Shown: positions 9,386 to 18,900, counted from the stretch's first letter. The stretch is 64,000 bases of DNA from Pseudomonas sp. LD120 (GCF_009861525.1 NZ_WVHL01000001.1:62001-126000), one strand, 5' to 3'. Notes: generated by a model from the sequence alone, not told the origin. Numbers and translations: made by a program.

Positions 9386-11452
9386 TTACGCATCCGGCAC
9401 CGCCTGATAGGGCGCTTCTTTATCCGTACGCTCTTTCCTGCCCCAGGCGGCGATGCCGACCTTGAGTGCGTAGAACAGGATGCTGAACACTACCAGCAGG
9501 AACAGGGCGGTCAGGGTCGCGTTGGTGTAGGCGTTGAAGATCACGTGCTGCATCTGGGTGATGTCCTTGGCCGGCGCGACGATCTGACCATCGGCCAGGG
9601 CATCGCTGTATTTCTTCGCCAGCGCCAGGAAGCCAATCGCCGGGTTGGCGTCGAACAGCTTGATGAGGCCCGCGGTGGTGGTGCAGATCAGCAGCCAGAC
9701 GGCCGGTAGCAGGGTGACCCAGATGTAACGCTGGCGCTTCATCTTGATCAGCACCACGGTGCCGAGCATCAGGGCGATACCGGCCAGCATCTGGTTAGAG
9801 ATACCGAACAGCGGCCACAAGGTGTTGATGCCGCCCAGTGGATCGATCACCCCCTGGTACAGCAAGTAGCCCCAGAACGCCACGCAGCCGGCAGTGGCAA
9901 TCAGGTTGGCGGCCCAGGACTCTGTGCGCTTGAGCGCCGGAACGAACGAGCCCAACAGGTCCTGAAGCATGAAGCGCCCGGCACGGGTGCCAGCGTCCAC
10001 CGCGGTGAGGATGAATAGCGCCTCGAACAGGATCGCGAAGTGGTACCAGAATGCCATGGTGTTTTCACCCGGCAGTACGTGATGAAGGATCTGCGCGATC
10101 CCCACCGCCAGGGTCGGTGCGCCACCGGCACGCGCCAGGATGGTGTTTTCACCAATGTCCTTGGCCACCGCCTGCAGTTGTTCAGGACTGATGACAAAGC
10201 CCCAACTGCTGACGGTCTGCGCCACACTGACCACGTCACCGCCAACAATGGCCGCCGGGCTGTTCATGGCGAAGTACACACCCGGTTCGATCACCGAAGC
10301 CGCCACCATGGCCATGATCGCCACGAAGGACTCCATGAGCATGCCGCCGTAACCGATGTAGCGGGCGTTGGTTTCGTTATCCAGCAGCTTGGGCGTGGTT
10401 CCCGAGGAAATCAGCGCATGGAAGCCGGACACCGCGCCACAGGCAATGGTGATGAACAGGAACGGGAACAGACCGCCCTTCCACACCGGGCCTGTGCCAT
10501 CGGTGAATTGGGTCAGGGCCGGCATCTTCAACTCAGGCATGGTGATCAGGATGCCGATCGCCAGGGCGACGATGGTACCGATCTTGAGGAAGGTCGACAG
10601 GTAGTCACGGGGCGCCAGGATCAGCCACACCGGCAGCACCGCCGCAACGAAACCGTAGCCGATCAGCATCCAGGTGATCTGGATACCGGTGAACGAGAAC
10701 ACCTTGCTCCAGAGCGGATCGGCCGCCACTTGGCCACCCAGCCAAATGGAGCCGAGCAGCAGCACCACGCCGATCAGCGAGATCTCACCGATGCGCCCCG
10801 GGCGGATGTAGCGCATGTACACGCCCATGAACACCGCGATCGGGATGGTCGCCATCACCGTGAAGATGCCCCACGGGCTCTCGGCCAGGGCCTTGACCAC
10901 GATCAGCGCCAGCACCGCGAGGATGATGATCATGATCAGGAAGCAGCCGAACAGGGCGATGGTCCCGGGAATACGGCCCATTTCTTCGCGGACCATGTCG
11001 CCCAGGGAACGACCGTCGCGCCGGGTGGAGAGGAACAGCACCATGAAGTCCTGCACCGCACCGGCCAGCACCACCCCGGCAATCAGCCACAAGGTGCCAG
11101 GCAGATAGCCCATCTGCGCCGCCAGGACCGGACCCACCAGCGGGCCTGCGCCGGCAATGGCCGCAAAATGGTGACCGAAGAGAATGTGTTTGTTGGTCGG
11201 CACATAGTCCAGACCGTCATTATTGACCACCGCTGGCGTTGCCCGACGCGGGTCCAACTGCATCACGGTGTTGGCGATAAACAGACTGTAATACCGGTAC
11301 GCCACCAGATAGATGGCCACCGCGGCGACCACGATCCACAAGGCGTTGATCGCCTCGCCGCGACGCAATGCAACAACGCCAAGGGCGCACGCTCCTACGA
11401 TCGCCAGCAGCAGCCAGGGAACATGGCGCAGCAGGCTATTATTATTTTTCAT
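9386..11452 (-). CDS. cstA: CstA-family carbon starvation / pyruvate transporter
   Basis: A 688-residue inner-membrane protein with about 16-18 hydrophobic helices. It contains family signatures such as GHHFAAIAGAGPLVGPVLAAQMGYLPG, DFMVLFLSTRRDGRSLG and AVSGFHALISSGTTPK. CstA/BtsT proteins import pyruvate or peptides when preferred carbon runs out. Its full length and the start with MKNNNSLLRHVPWLLLAIVG agree with Pseudomonas orthologs. First gene of cstA-ybdD-yjiA. The 287 bases to the divergent PilZ gene would hold its promoter; I do not recognise a specific operator there. Confidence 0.95.
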   Translation of the reverse strand: MKNNNSLLRHVPWLLLAIVGACALGVVALRRGEAINALWIVVAAVAIYLVAYRYYSLFIANTVMQLDPRRATPAVVNNDGLDYVPTNKHILFGHHFAAIAGAGPLVGPVLAAQMGYLPGTLWLIAGVVLAGAVQDFMVLFLSTRRDGRSLGDMVREEMGRIPGTIALFGCFLIMIIILAVLALIVVKALAESPWGIFTVMATIPIAVFMGVYMRYIRPGRIGEISLIGVVLLLGSIWLGGQVAADPLWSKVFSFTGIQITWMLIGYGFVAAVLPVWLILAPRDYLSTFLKIGTIVALAIGILITMPELKMPALTQFTDGTGPVWKGGLFPFLFITIACGAVSGFHALISSGTTPKLLDNETNARYIGYGGMLMESFVAIMAMVAASVIEPGVYFAMNSPAAIVGGDVVSVAQTVSSWGFVISPEQLQAVAKDIGENTILARAGGAPTLAVGIAQILHHVLPGENTMAFWYHFAILFEALFILTAVDAGTRAGRFMLQDLLGSFVPALKRTESWAANLIATAGCVAFWGYLLYQGVIDPLGGINTLWPLFGISNQMLAGIALMLGTVVLIKMKRQRYIWVTLLPAVWLLICTTTAGLIKLFDANPAIGFLALAKKYSDALADGQIVAPAKDITQMQHVIFNAYTNATLTALFLLVVFSILFYALKVGIAAWGRKERTDKEAPYQAVPDA

Positions 11453-11739
11453 GTTTATATTCCAGCCAGGGTGGACAGAAAGACAGCGTTTGCGAGTGTA
11501 GCGCTACTGCTCTCAAAGGCCAGCCCCCACGTTGGTCTAGAGCCTTCTTCTGACGAATGTGCGGTGTTTTTTCTGCGCTTTTCAGGCACCGACAATCGGC
11601 CTCGGCGCACGGCAATCCATGCATTGCCGCGCCAGGCTCACCCACGGCGGCGATGACTGGCGCTCAAGGAACGACTCGCTGTGTAGCGACAGTCATAAAC
11701 CGGGGTCTATAGTCAGGACTCCACGTAGAGGGCCAGCCC

Positions 11740-12108
11740 ATGAGCGAGCAACACGCCGACCGTCGACGCTTCAAACGCATCGCCTTTGATGCCAGGACCG
11801 AACTGAGTCAAGGTACGCACCGCTGGCCGGTGCAGTTACTGGACCTGTCGCTCAAGGGCTTGCTGATCGAACGCCCCGATCCCTGGCTGGGCGACCCCAA
11901 CCGGCCCTTTGAAGCCTATGTCCACCTCAGCCCCGATGCCGATGTCTGCATGGATGTGCAACTGGCCCACGACCAGCGGGGCCAGTTGGGTTTCGTCTGC
12001 CTGCACATCGGCCTGGAATCCATCGAACACCTCAGAAGGCTGATCGAGCTGAACCTGGGCGACCCCGAGGAACTGGAGCGCGAATTGGGAGCACTGATCA
12101 ATATTTGA
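11740..12108 (+). CDS. PilZ-domain c-di-GMP receptor (MapZ-like)
   Basis: A 122-residue single-domain PilZ protein. The RxxxR c-di-GMP motif (DRRRFKRIAF, residues 6-15) and the second motif DLSLKG (about residues 32-37) are both present. The size and the position between cstA and radA match P. aeruginosa PA4608, MapZ, which binds c-di-GMP and then inhibits the chemotaxis methyltransferase CheR1. Orthology is inferred from synteny and length. With morA 8 kb away, the segment encodes both an enzyme and a receptor of c-di-GMP signalling. Confidence 0.9.
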   Translation: MSEQHADRRRFKRIAFDARTELSQGTHRWPVQLLDLSLKGLLIERPDPWLGDPNRPFEAYVHLSPDADVCMDVQLAHDQRGQLGFVCLHIGLESIEHLRRLIELNLGDPEELERELGALINI

Positions 12109-12125
12109 TCAGCGCTGATTCCCTG

Positions 12126-13493
12126 CTACTCAAACAGCGCGTCCAGCGCCTGCTCCAGACGGGTCACGGCAATGATCGTCAGCCCCGGCGGCGACTCCTT
12201 GGGAGCGTTGCCCTTAGGCACGATGGCCCGTTTGAAGCCGTGCTTGGCGGCCTCTTTCAAGCGCTCCTGGCCGCTGGGCACCGGACGCACTTCGCCCGAC
12301 AAGCCCACCTCGCCAAACACCAGCAGATCATGGGGCAACGGCCGGTTGCGCAAACTCGACATCACCGCCGCCATCAGCGCCAGGTCGGATGCGGTCTCCA
12401 GCACCTTGACCCCGCCCACCACGTTGAGGAACACGTCTTGATCATGGGTCGGAATCCCGCCGTGGCGGTGCAGCACTGCCAGCAACATGGCCAGGCGGTT
12501 CTGATCCAGGCCCAGGGTGACCCGGCGCGGGTTGGCCAAATGGCTGTCATCCACCAACGCCTGAACTTCCACCAGCATCGGCCGGGTGCCTTCCCAGGTC
12601 GCCATCACCACGCTGCCTGGCACTTCTTCCTGGGCCCGAGTGAGGAAAATCGCCGAAGGGTTGGACACCTCCTTCAGACCACGGTCGGTCATGCCGAATA
12701 CACCCAACTCGTTGACCGCGCCAAAACGGTTCTTCACTGCCCGCAGCAACCGCAGGCGACCGTCGGACTCGCCCTCGAAATACAGCACGGTATCGACCAT
12801 GTGCTCCAGCACCCGCGGCCCGGCCAGGGCGCCTTCCTTGGTCACGTGGCCCACCAGGAAAATCGCCGTGCCGCTCTGCTTGGCGTAGCGCACCAGCAAC
12901 GCCGCGCTCTCGCGCACCTGGGACACGCCGCCCGGGGCCGATTGCAGCTGTTCGGTGAAAATGGTCTGGATCGAGTCGATCACCATGACCTTGGGTTTTT
13001 CCACCCGGGCCGTGGCAATGATGGTTTCGATACAGGTTTCGGTCATCACCCGCAGTTGATCCTGGGGCAGGCCCAAGCGTCGGGCGCGCATCGCCACCTG
13101 CTGCTGGGATTCCTCGCCAGTGACGTAGAGCGCCGGCATGCGCGTGGCGATGTTGCACAGGGTCTGCAGCAGGATGGTCGACTTGCCGATCCCCGGATCG
13201 CCGCCGATCAGCACCACCGAGCCATCCACCAGGCCGCCGCCCAGCACTCGGTCGAGTTCGCCGGAAGCGGTGGAGAAACGTGGAATTTCCTCGACGCTGA
13301 CTTCTGCCAGGGTCTTGATCTGTGCCTGTTGCCCAGCCCAGCCAGTGCGCCCGGCAGGCGCTGCGGCACCACCACTTTCGATCATGGTCTCGGTCAGGGT
13401 GTTCCAGGCCCCACACTCGCCGCACTGCCCGGCCCATTTGGGAAAGGTGGAGCCGCACTCGGTGCAGCCGTACATGCGCTTGGCCTTGGCCAT
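12126..13493 (-). CDS. radA: DNA repair protein RadA
   Basis: A 455-residue RecA-like helicase that promotes branch migration in recombinational repair. The order of motifs is standard. First comes a C4 zinc finger (CTECGSTFPKWAGQCGEC, from residue 10), then Walker A GGDPGIGKSTILLQ, Walker B VMVIDSIQT, the RadA-specific KNRFG motif, and a Lon-like C-terminal domain (DLLVFGEVGLSGEVRPV). The start MAKAKRMYGC at 13493 is chosen because the zinc finger must be N-terminal; the open frame extends 40 codons further upstream without conserved sequence. It lies 46 bases after ankB in the same direction. Confidence 0.97.
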   Translation of the reverse strand: MAKAKRMYGCTECGSTFPKWAGQCGECGAWNTLTETMIESGGAAAPAGRTGWAGQQAQIKTLAEVSVEEIPRFSTASGELDRVLGGGLVDGSVVLIGGDPGIGKSTILLQTLCNIATRMPALYVTGEESQQQVAMRARRLGLPQDQLRVMTETCIETIIATARVEKPKVMVIDSIQTIFTEQLQSAPGGVSQVRESAALLVRYAKQSGTAIFLVGHVTKEGALAGPRVLEHMVDTVLYFEGESDGRLRLLRAVKNRFGAVNELGVFGMTDRGLKEVSNPSAIFLTRAQEEVPGSVVMATWEGTRPMLVEVQALVDDSHLANPRRVTLGLDQNRLAMLLAVLHRHGGIPTHDQDVFLNVVGGVKVLETASDLALMAAVMSSLRNRPLPHDLLVFGEVGLSGEVRPVPSGQERLKEAAKHGFKRAIVPKGNAPKESPPGLTIIAVTRLEQALDALFE

Positions 13494-13539
13494 CTGAACC
13501 CCCCGGCAAAAACCGCGATGATAGCTCAGCTGGAACCGA

Positions 13540-14079
13540 TCAGCGCGACGGCGAGGTGCGTATCTGCCCGCTGGCCAGCCGCGTGGCGCTATTGCCCAGC
13601 GGGTCCTCGGCATTCAGGTCCGCGCCCTTGGCGGCCAAGGCGTCCAACAGTTCGACCCGCTTGAACAACCCGGCGTACATGGCCGCCGTCTGCCCGGCGC
13701 CATTGCGCTGATCGGGACTGCAATCGGTCGCCAGCAAACGCCGAGCGATCTGCACCTCGCCCTTGAAGATTGCCCCCATCAACGCCGTGTTGCCGCGTTT
13801 GTCCTGGGCACAGGCATTGGCGCCGGCGGCCAGCAGGCGCTCCACTGCCGGCCCCTGGCCGTGATAAGCGGCGAGGATCAGTGCCGTGTAGCCCTTTTCA
13901 TCCTGGGTATCGAGGGAGTAACCGGCCTCGATAAAGGTGTCGAGCATTTCCACATCGCCCCGGCGGGCGGCATCGAAATAGTAGTGTTCCAACTGGACCT
14001 TGACCGCCACCGGGTCCGGCGACTGGGCGTGGATAGCCAGGGAGCAAGTCAACGTCAGCAAGGCGATGAACAGGCGCAT
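13540..14079 (-). CDS. ankB: Periplasmic ankyrin-repeat protein AnkB
   Basis: 179 residues with an N-terminal signal peptide (MRLFIALLTLTCSLAIHAQS) and about four ankyrin repeats (e.g. GYTALILAAYHGQGPAVERLLAAGA; GNTALMGAIFKGE; GQTAAMYAGLFKR). In P. aeruginosa AnkB is needed for full KatB catalase activity in the periplasm, and here too it follows katB directly (140 bases). The ATG at 14079 has an excellent GGAGG ribosome-binding site 6-7 bases upstream, which fixes the start over the longer open frame. Confidence 0.92.
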   Translation of the reverse strand: MRLFIALLTLTCSLAIHAQSPDPVAVKVQLEHYYFDAARRGDVEMLDTFIEAGYSLDTQDEKGYTALILAAYHGQGPAVERLLAAGANACAQDKRGNTALMGAIFKGEVQIARRLLATDCSPDQRNGAGQTAAMYAGLFKRVELLDALAAKGADLNAEDPLGNSATRLASGQIRTSPSR

Positions 14080-14106
14080 GGCGCACCTCCATTTTTTCTG
14101 AGAAGC

Positions 14107-14135
14107 ATAGGAGCCGGCGTGGCGGCGAAGGAGGC
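14107..14135. repeat. Single REP-like unit
   Basis: TAGGAGCCGGCGTGGCGGCGA resembles the Pseudomonas REP head; it lies in the katB-ankB gap and has no clear partner. Confidence 0.4.
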
Positions 14136-14219
14136 CGCCTGAAACAGCGACGGCCCCGTGTTCGCTGAGCGGCCCCCCAGCAAGGCGCGTCACGTATTCA
14201 GGCGTGACGCGGTGAACGA

Positions 14220-15761
14220 TCAGTCGCTTAGCTTGGCGGCCAAGGCCTTGACCCGTGCCAGATCACCCTTGGCGACCTTGGTCACGCCGGTGCCGTACTC
14301 AGGGTCGGCCTTGTAGAGAAACGACAGCATGATGTGCTTGCTCTCGTCATCGGTGGTGGCCAGGGAGCCGCCAAAGCTGTCGATCAGGTCCTGACGTTCC
14401 TTCTTGCTGAAGGAGCGGTACAGATCCCCGGCCTGCTTGAAGTTCTGCTCACGCTGGATCTTCGCCTGCTGGGTGCTGCCCGAAAGTGCCATCTGGCTGT
14501 AGCGCGCGGCCTGCGGCTCTTCACGAGGCATCAAGCGGCTCGGCTGATAGTTGACCCCAGTGCTGGTGTGGCCCAGGTTCATGGCGCCGTCCTGATTGCC
14601 GTTGTTCACCGGGTTCTTCGGCGCGTTGATCGGCAGTTGCAGGGCATTGGCGCCAATGCGGTACATCTGGGTATCGGCGTAGGAGAACACCCGACCTTGC
14701 AGCAGACGGTCTTCCGACGGCTCGATCCCCGGCACCAGGTTGGCCGGGGCCATGGCCACCTGCTCGGTTTCCTGGAAGACGTTGGCCGGGTTGCGGTCCA
14801 ACACCATCTGCCCGACTTTGCGCTCAGGTACATTCGGCCAGATCTTGGTGGCGTCCAGCGGGTCGAAATCAAACTTGGCCAAGTCTTCGGGTTTCAGTAC
14901 CTGGACATACAAGTCCCACTTGGGAAAGTCCCCTCTATTAATGTGGGTTACCAAGTCGTTGGTCATATGGCTGTAATCACGCCCCTGAACCTCGACCACT
15001 TGTTTCGGGTCGAGATTCTTCAGACCTTGCAGGCTCTTCCAGTGAAACTTCACGTAGTGCACTTCGCCCTTGGCATTGATCAACTTGTAGGCGTGCACAC
15101 TGTTACCGTCCATTTGCCGGTAACTGGCCGGGGTACCGGCGTTGGAATACAACTCGGTCAACGTACGGGTGGCTTCGGGAACATGGGAGAAGAAGTCGAA
15201 ACGCCGCGCATCGTCGTCGAGGTTGGTACGCGGGTCCGGTTTGAATGCGTGCACCATGTCCGGGAACTTGATGGCATCGCGAATAAAGAAGGTCGGGAAG
15301 TTGTTGCCCACCAGGTCCCAGTTACCGTCCGCGGTGTAGAACTTGGTGGCAAAGCCGCGGGGGTCACGCAGGGTTTCCGGGGAATGGTTGCCATGCACCA
15401 CCGCCGAGAAACGCACGAACACCGGGGTCACTTCACCGGCGGCAAACACCTTGGCACGGGTCAAGTCGCTGAGGCTGTCGGTGACGGTGAACGTACCGTG
15501 GGCACCAGTGCCGCGGGCATGTACCACGCGCTCTGGAATACGCTCGCGATCAAAACGCTGGAGCTTCTGGATCAGTTGCACGTCTTGCAGCAACACCGGT
15601 CCGGTAGCACCTGCCGTTTGTGAGTTCTGGTTATCACCCACGGCCGCACCATTATCGCGGGTCAGCGTGGCAGCCTGCACGGAAAGAGCAAGCATACTGG
15701 CAGCAAGCACTCCCAGTACGCCTCGCGGGGAAAGACTCCCAAAGCCAAGAGAAGCAGTCAT
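14220..15761 (-). CDS. katB: Periplasmic monofunctional catalase KatB
   Basis: A 513-residue clade-type small-subunit haem catalase that dismutes hydrogen peroxide. The distal-site histidine is in RVVHARGTGAHGTF and the proximal haem-ligand tyrosine in FSYADTQMYRIG; the RFSAVVHGNHSPETLRDPRGFATKFYT block is also intact. A signal peptide of about 32 residues (…LAASMLALSVQAATL) places it in the periplasm, as for P. aeruginosa KatB. ATG 15761 is preferred to the TTG two codons earlier because AGAGGAA is spaced correctly. It precedes ankB in the same direction. KatB is OxyR-induced in relatives; I could not identify a convincing OxyR site in the 285-base gap to mscL. Confidence 0.95.
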   Translation of the reverse strand: MTASLGFGSLSPRGVLGVLAASMLALSVQAATLTRDNGAAVGDNQNSQTAGATGPVLLQDVQLIQKLQRFDRERIPERVVHARGTGAHGTFTVTDSLSDLTRAKVFAAGEVTPVFVRFSAVVHGNHSPETLRDPRGFATKFYTADGNWDLVGNNFPTFFIRDAIKFPDMVHAFKPDPRTNLDDDARRFDFFSHVPEATRTLTELYSNAGTPASYRQMDGNSVHAYKLINAKGEVHYVKFHWKSLQGLKNLDPKQVVEVQGRDYSHMTNDLVTHINRGDFPKWDLYVQVLKPEDLAKFDFDPLDATKIWPNVPERKVGQMVLDRNPANVFQETEQVAMAPANLVPGIEPSEDRLLQGRVFSYADTQMYRIGANALQLPINAPKNPVNNGNQDGAMNLGHTSTGVNYQPSRLMPREEPQAARYSQMALSGSTQQAKIQREQNFKQAGDLYRSFSKKERQDLIDSFGGSLATTDDESKHIMLSFLYKADPEYGTGVTKVAKGDLARVKALAAKLSD

Positions 15762-16046
15762 GTTCAATTCCTCTAGTTATATAAGGCGCAGCTCAATGCG
15801 CCGCTAGAGGCTAGTGGCTAAATATTTGAAAGATAAATAGAAAGGCCGTACCCATCTGATTGACAAAATATTCTGGTTATATCGGCGACGGCGAGGTATA
15901 TCGCGCGCGATTTGATGGCACTTTAATAAACTATTGGCCTGTTTATCGGTCGATAACCCCGCGAGCTGTAAAAAGTTGTGTCGGCAAAATGCTTTTTGCT
16001 GAATTACACTGCTACAACCAACCTCATCTGTAACAAGGAATAACCT

Positions 16047-16457
16047 ATGGGCGTGCTAAGTGAGTTCAAGGCCTTCGCGGTCAAAGGTAATGTGGTCGAC
16101 ATGGCCGTGGGTATTATCATCGGTGCCGCGTTCGGCAAGATCGTCTCGTCCTTTGTCGGCGACGTGGTCATGCCACCGATTGGCCTGCTGATCGGTGGGG
16201 TGAACTTCGGCGACCTGGCCTTCACGCTGAAAGAAGCGGTGGGGGATGCGCCGGCGGTGGTCTTGGCCTACGGCAAGTTCCTGCAAAGCATCATTGATTT
16301 CATCATCATCGCCTTCGCCATCTTCATGGGCGTGAAGGTCATCAACCGCCTGAAGCGCGAAGAGGCCGTGGCCCCGAGCCTGCCGCCGGTACCGAGCAAG
16401 GAAGAAGAGCTGCTGGGGGAGATACGCGACCTGCTCAAGGCGCAGAACAAGCCCTGA
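16047..16457 (+). CDS. mscL: Large-conductance mechanosensitive channel
   Basis: 136 residues, the usual size. The N-terminal helix and pore-lining TM1 ([33 protein letters not shown]) and TM2 ([25 protein letters not shown]) are complete. The protein opens under hypo-osmotic membrane tension to release solutes. AAGGAATAACCT supports the ATG at 16047. It is a single-gene unit ending in a bidirectional terminator shared with fpr. Confidence 0.97.
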   Translation: MGVLSEFKAFAVKGNVVDMAVGIIIGAAFGKIVSSFVGDVVMPPIGLLIGGVNFGDLAFTLKEAVGDAPAVVLAYGKFLQSIIDFIIIAFAIFMGVKVINRLKREEAVAPSLPPVPSKEEELLGEIRDLLKAQNKP

Positions 16458-16479
16458 AAACAGCTTCAACCATACAAAG

Positions 16480-16503
16480 ACGGCGCCCTTGAGGCGCCGT
16501 TTT
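16480..16503. terminator. Bidirectional terminator between mscL and fpr
   Basis: ACGGCGCC / GGCGCCGT stem (16480-16487, 16493-16500) with a CTTGA loop and a short T tract. It serves two convergent genes; the fpr stop is 6 bases away. Confidence 0.85.
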
Positions 16504-16505
16504 GC

Positions 16506-17282
16506 TTACCAGTAAGTCTCCACCGCCACCTGCCCCGGCCGCCGGCTCAGGCTCAGGTTCATGCCTCGCTGCTTGAGCAGCGCGCGGGTATCATCGATCA
16601 TCTGCGGATTGCCGCAGAGCATCACCCGCGAATGCTCGGGGCTCAGTTCCACGCCGGCGGCACGCTCTAACTCGCCGTTCTCGATCAGTTGGGTGATGCG
16701 CCCATGGAGGCTGCCCGGGTGCTGTTCCCGGGTCACAGTGCTGATGAACTGCAACTTGTGTGCAACCTCCGCCAGGTACTCACGTTGCGGCAACTCGGCC
16801 AGCAACTGCTGATAGGCCAGCTCTTTGGCCTCGCGCACGCTGTAAACCAGCATGATGCGGTCGAATTTCTCCCACACTTCAAAGTCCTGAAGAATCGACA
16901 GGAACGGCGCAATCCCGGTGCCTGTGGATAACAGCCAAAGATCGCGCCCGTCGACGAAACGGTCCAGCGTCAGATAACCGAACGCCTGTCGATCCACCAG
17001 CAGGCTGTCGCCCACCTGCAGGCGGCTGAGCTCGCTGGTGAACTCGCCACCGGGCACGACAATGGAGAAGAACTCGAGAAACTCATCGAACGGCGACGAC
17101 ACCATGGAATAGGCGCGCCACACCGTGCTGCCATCGGCCTTGACCACGCCGAGACGAGCAAACTGCCCGGCCCGAAAGCGAAAACCGGCATCACGGGTGG
17201 TGCGCAAGGTGAACAGGCTCGGCGTCAGGGGCTGGACGTCGAGCAGGGTCTGGCGGCTGTACTTTTCTTCACTGGCAGTCAT
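16506..17282 (-). CDS. fpr: Ferredoxin/flavodoxin-NADP+ reductase
   Basis: A 258-residue FAD enzyme that transfers electrons between NADPH and ferredoxin or flavodoxin. FAD-binding RAYSMVSSP, the GTGIAPFLSI nucleotide-binding loop, VMLCGNPQM and the C-terminal VETYW are all present; the terminal tryptophan is typical of the bacterial subclass. ATG 17282 (MTASEEKYSRQ) is chosen because GGAG lies before it. P. aeruginosa has its fpr in the same place next to mscL. The upstream 226 bases separate it from divergent rlmG. Confidence 0.95.
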   Translation of the reverse strand: MTASEEKYSRQTLLDVQPLTPSLFTLRTTRDAGFRFRAGQFARLGVVKADGSTVWRAYSMVSSPFDEFLEFFSIVVPGGEFTSELSRLQVGDSLLVDRQAFGYLTLDRFVDGRDLWLLSTGTGIAPFLSILQDFEVWEKFDRIMLVYSVREAKELAYQQLLAELPQREYLAEVAHKLQFISTVTREQHPGSLHGRITQLIENGELERAAGVELSPEHSRVMLCGNPQMIDDTRALLKQRGMNLSLSRRPGQVAVETYW

Positions 17283-17508
17283 GACGGACTCCATAAAGGC
17301 GATGCCTTAGTGTCACGCAAAGCGCCGCGCAGAAACACCGGTGGTTTGTAGTGGCATAGATCGCGGGTAATCGCGGGCAAAAAAACGTACCATTCAGCCC
17401 CACTGTGTACCGCCCTGCCTGCGGCCCATTGCGCGGCTGTTCCAGGGTTCCTGCCGGCTTGTTGTTGCACACCGCCAGGACATTCACCGATTACCTAGAG
17501 TCCGCCCC

Positions 17509-18633
17509 ATGCCCCTGCTTGCAAGCCCCTTCGCCCAGCTCGACCTGATCCGCCAGCCCGAACAGCAAAACGAGCCGCTGCAAGCCTTCGACGCGGCGGA
17601 CGAATACCTGCTCAACCATCTGGCCGAGCAGCAACCGACCAGCGATACCCGGGTGCTGATTCTCAACGACAGCTTCGGCGCCCTGGCCGCGAGCCTGTTG
17701 GGCAAGGTCCAGGTCAGCAGCAGCGGTGATTCGTACCTGGGCGCCCTGGCCCTGGAAAAGAACCTGATGCGCAACGGCCTGCCGTTCGACGCCCTGCGGG
17801 TGATACCGGCCAGCGAGCCCTTGAACGGTCCATTCGACCGGGTGCTGATCCGCGTGCCCAAGACCCTGGCCCTGCTGGAAGAACAGCTGATCCGCCTGCA
17901 AGGGCAACTGGCTCCAGGCGCCCAGGTGGTCGCGGCGGCCATGGTCAAGCACCTGCCCCGCGCCGCCGGCGACTTGCTGGAGCGCTACATCGGCCCGGTA
18001 CAGGCTTCGCTGGCGGTGAAAAAGGCTCGCCTGCTGATCGCCACGCCAGAAGCCAGGCCGGCGGCCGTGTCGCCCTACCCAACCCGCTATCGCCTGGAAC
18101 AACCGGCCATCGAGCTGCTCAACCACGCCAATGTGTTCTGTCGCGAAGGCCTGGACATCGGCACCCGCGCGTTCCTTCCGCACCTGCCGCAGAACCTTGG
18201 CAGCGCCCGGGTCGCGGACCTGGGCTGCGGCAACGGCATACTGGCCATCGCCAGCGCCCTGGACAACCCCCAGGCCCATTACACCCTGGTGGACGAATCC
18301 TTCATGGCTGTGCAATCGGCCCGGGAGAACTGGCAGGCCGTGCTGGGCGAGCGCGAAGCCGAAATGCGCGCCGGCGACGGTCTGGCCGGCCAGGAACCCC
18401 AGTCCCTGGACGTGGTGCTGTGCAACCCACCGTTCCACCAGCAGCAAGTGGTCGGCGATTTTCTCGCCTGGCGCATGTTCCAGCAGGCCCGTGAAGCCCT
18501 GGTGGTGGGCGGTGCGCTCTATATAGTCGGCAACCGCCACCTGGGCTATCACAGCAAGCTGGCGCGCCTGTTCCGCGGCGTGGAGCAAGTGGCGGCGACG
18601 CCCAAGTTCGTGATCCTCAAGGCGCGTAAATAA
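17509..18633 (+). CDS. rlmG: 23S rRNA (guanine-N2) methyltransferase RlmG
   Basis: 374 residues. An N-terminal pseudo-methyltransferase domain (LQAFDAADEYLLNHL, RVLILNDSFGALAASLL) precedes the SAM-binding catalytic domain (VADLGCGNGILAIA, YTLVDESFMAVQSA and the catalytic VLCNPPFHQQQ); it ends FVILKARK. This layout belongs to the RlmG/RsmC pair. The start and end sequence match RlmG (m2G1835 of 23S rRNA) better than RsmC, which lacks the AADEYLL motif. It is a single gene, terminated by the hairpin at 18638-18665. Confidence 0.9.
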   Translation: MPLLASPFAQLDLIRQPEQQNEPLQAFDAADEYLLNHLAEQQPTSDTRVLILNDSFGALAASLLGKVQVSSSGDSYLGALALEKNLMRNGLPFDALRVIPASEPLNGPFDRVLIRVPKTLALLEEQLIRLQGQLAPGAQVVAAAMVKHLPRAAGDLLERYIGPVQASLAVKKARLLIATPEARPAAVSPYPTRYRLEQPAIELLNHANVFCREGLDIGTRAFLPHLPQNLGSARVADLGCGNGILAIASALDNPQAHYTLVDESFMAVQSARENWQAVLGEREAEMRAGDGLAGQEPQSLDVVLCNPPFHQQQVVGDFLAWRMFQQAREALVVGGALYIVGNRHLGYHSKLARLFRGVEQVAATPKFVILKARK

Positions 18634-18637
18634 CAGG

Positions 18638-18665
18638 AAAAAAAACCCTCCGCGAGCGGAGGGTT
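18638..18665 (-). terminator. Terminator for the cio operon (also between convergent rlmG)
   Basis: AACCCTCCGC / GCGGAGGGTT stem; on the minus strand it is followed by eight T residues. It marks the end of cioA-cioB-DUF2474 transcription. Confidence 0.85.
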
Positions 18666-18698
18666 GAAACCGTGCCGCAAGGCAACGGGATGGGATGA

Positions 18699-18866
18699 TC
18701 AGTGGGTGGTCAGGCCCGCAGCGTTCATAAACATGCGCATCAGACTGGCCACCACGAAGAGCGCCAGGACACTGCCGCCCCAGATCGCCGCCAGCCAGCC
18801 CAGGCGCTGCCAGAGCGGCTTCTTTTCCGCCTGTTCGATTTCCTGCAAAGAGTGTTTACCGCTCAT
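18699..18866 (-). CDS. DUF2474-type small membrane protein of cytochrome bd (CIO)
   Basis: A 55-residue frame beginning MSGKHSLQEIEQ with a good AGGAG ribosome-binding site. A polar N-terminus (EKKPLWQRLGW) is followed by one transmembrane helix (about residues 24-44) and a short tail ending GLTTH. Such single-helix proteins encoded right after cydB/cioB correspond to DUF2474 and parallel CydX, which stabilises the E. coli oxidase. It lies 105 bases after cioB, with a REP pair in between and a terminator after it. Its function is inferred from position and architecture. Confidence 0.85.
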   Translation of the reverse strand: MSGKHSLQEIEQAEKKPLWQRLGWLAAIWGGSVLALFVVASLMRMFMNAAGLTTH

Positions 18867-18900
18867 GATCTCGACTCCTGCTTAACCCAAACCCTCGTCG

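Noticed and set aside
10040..11656. 538-codon open frame antisense to cstA
   Set aside because: It is low-hydrophobicity, His/Gln/Asp-rich sequence created by high-GC codon bias opposite a clear transporter gene; no ribosome-binding site or family resemblance.
15859..15884. TTGACA … TATATC as a promoter in the katB-mscL gap
   Set aside because: The spacer is only 12 bases, too short for sigma70; an alternative -10 at 17 bases is not visible.
16920..16935. TGTGGATAA inside fpr and again in trmA (near 27902) as possible DnaA boxes
   Set aside because: Single occurrences within codons of conserved proteins, without clustering. They show that isolated boxes arise by chance and only the array at 54 kb is notable.
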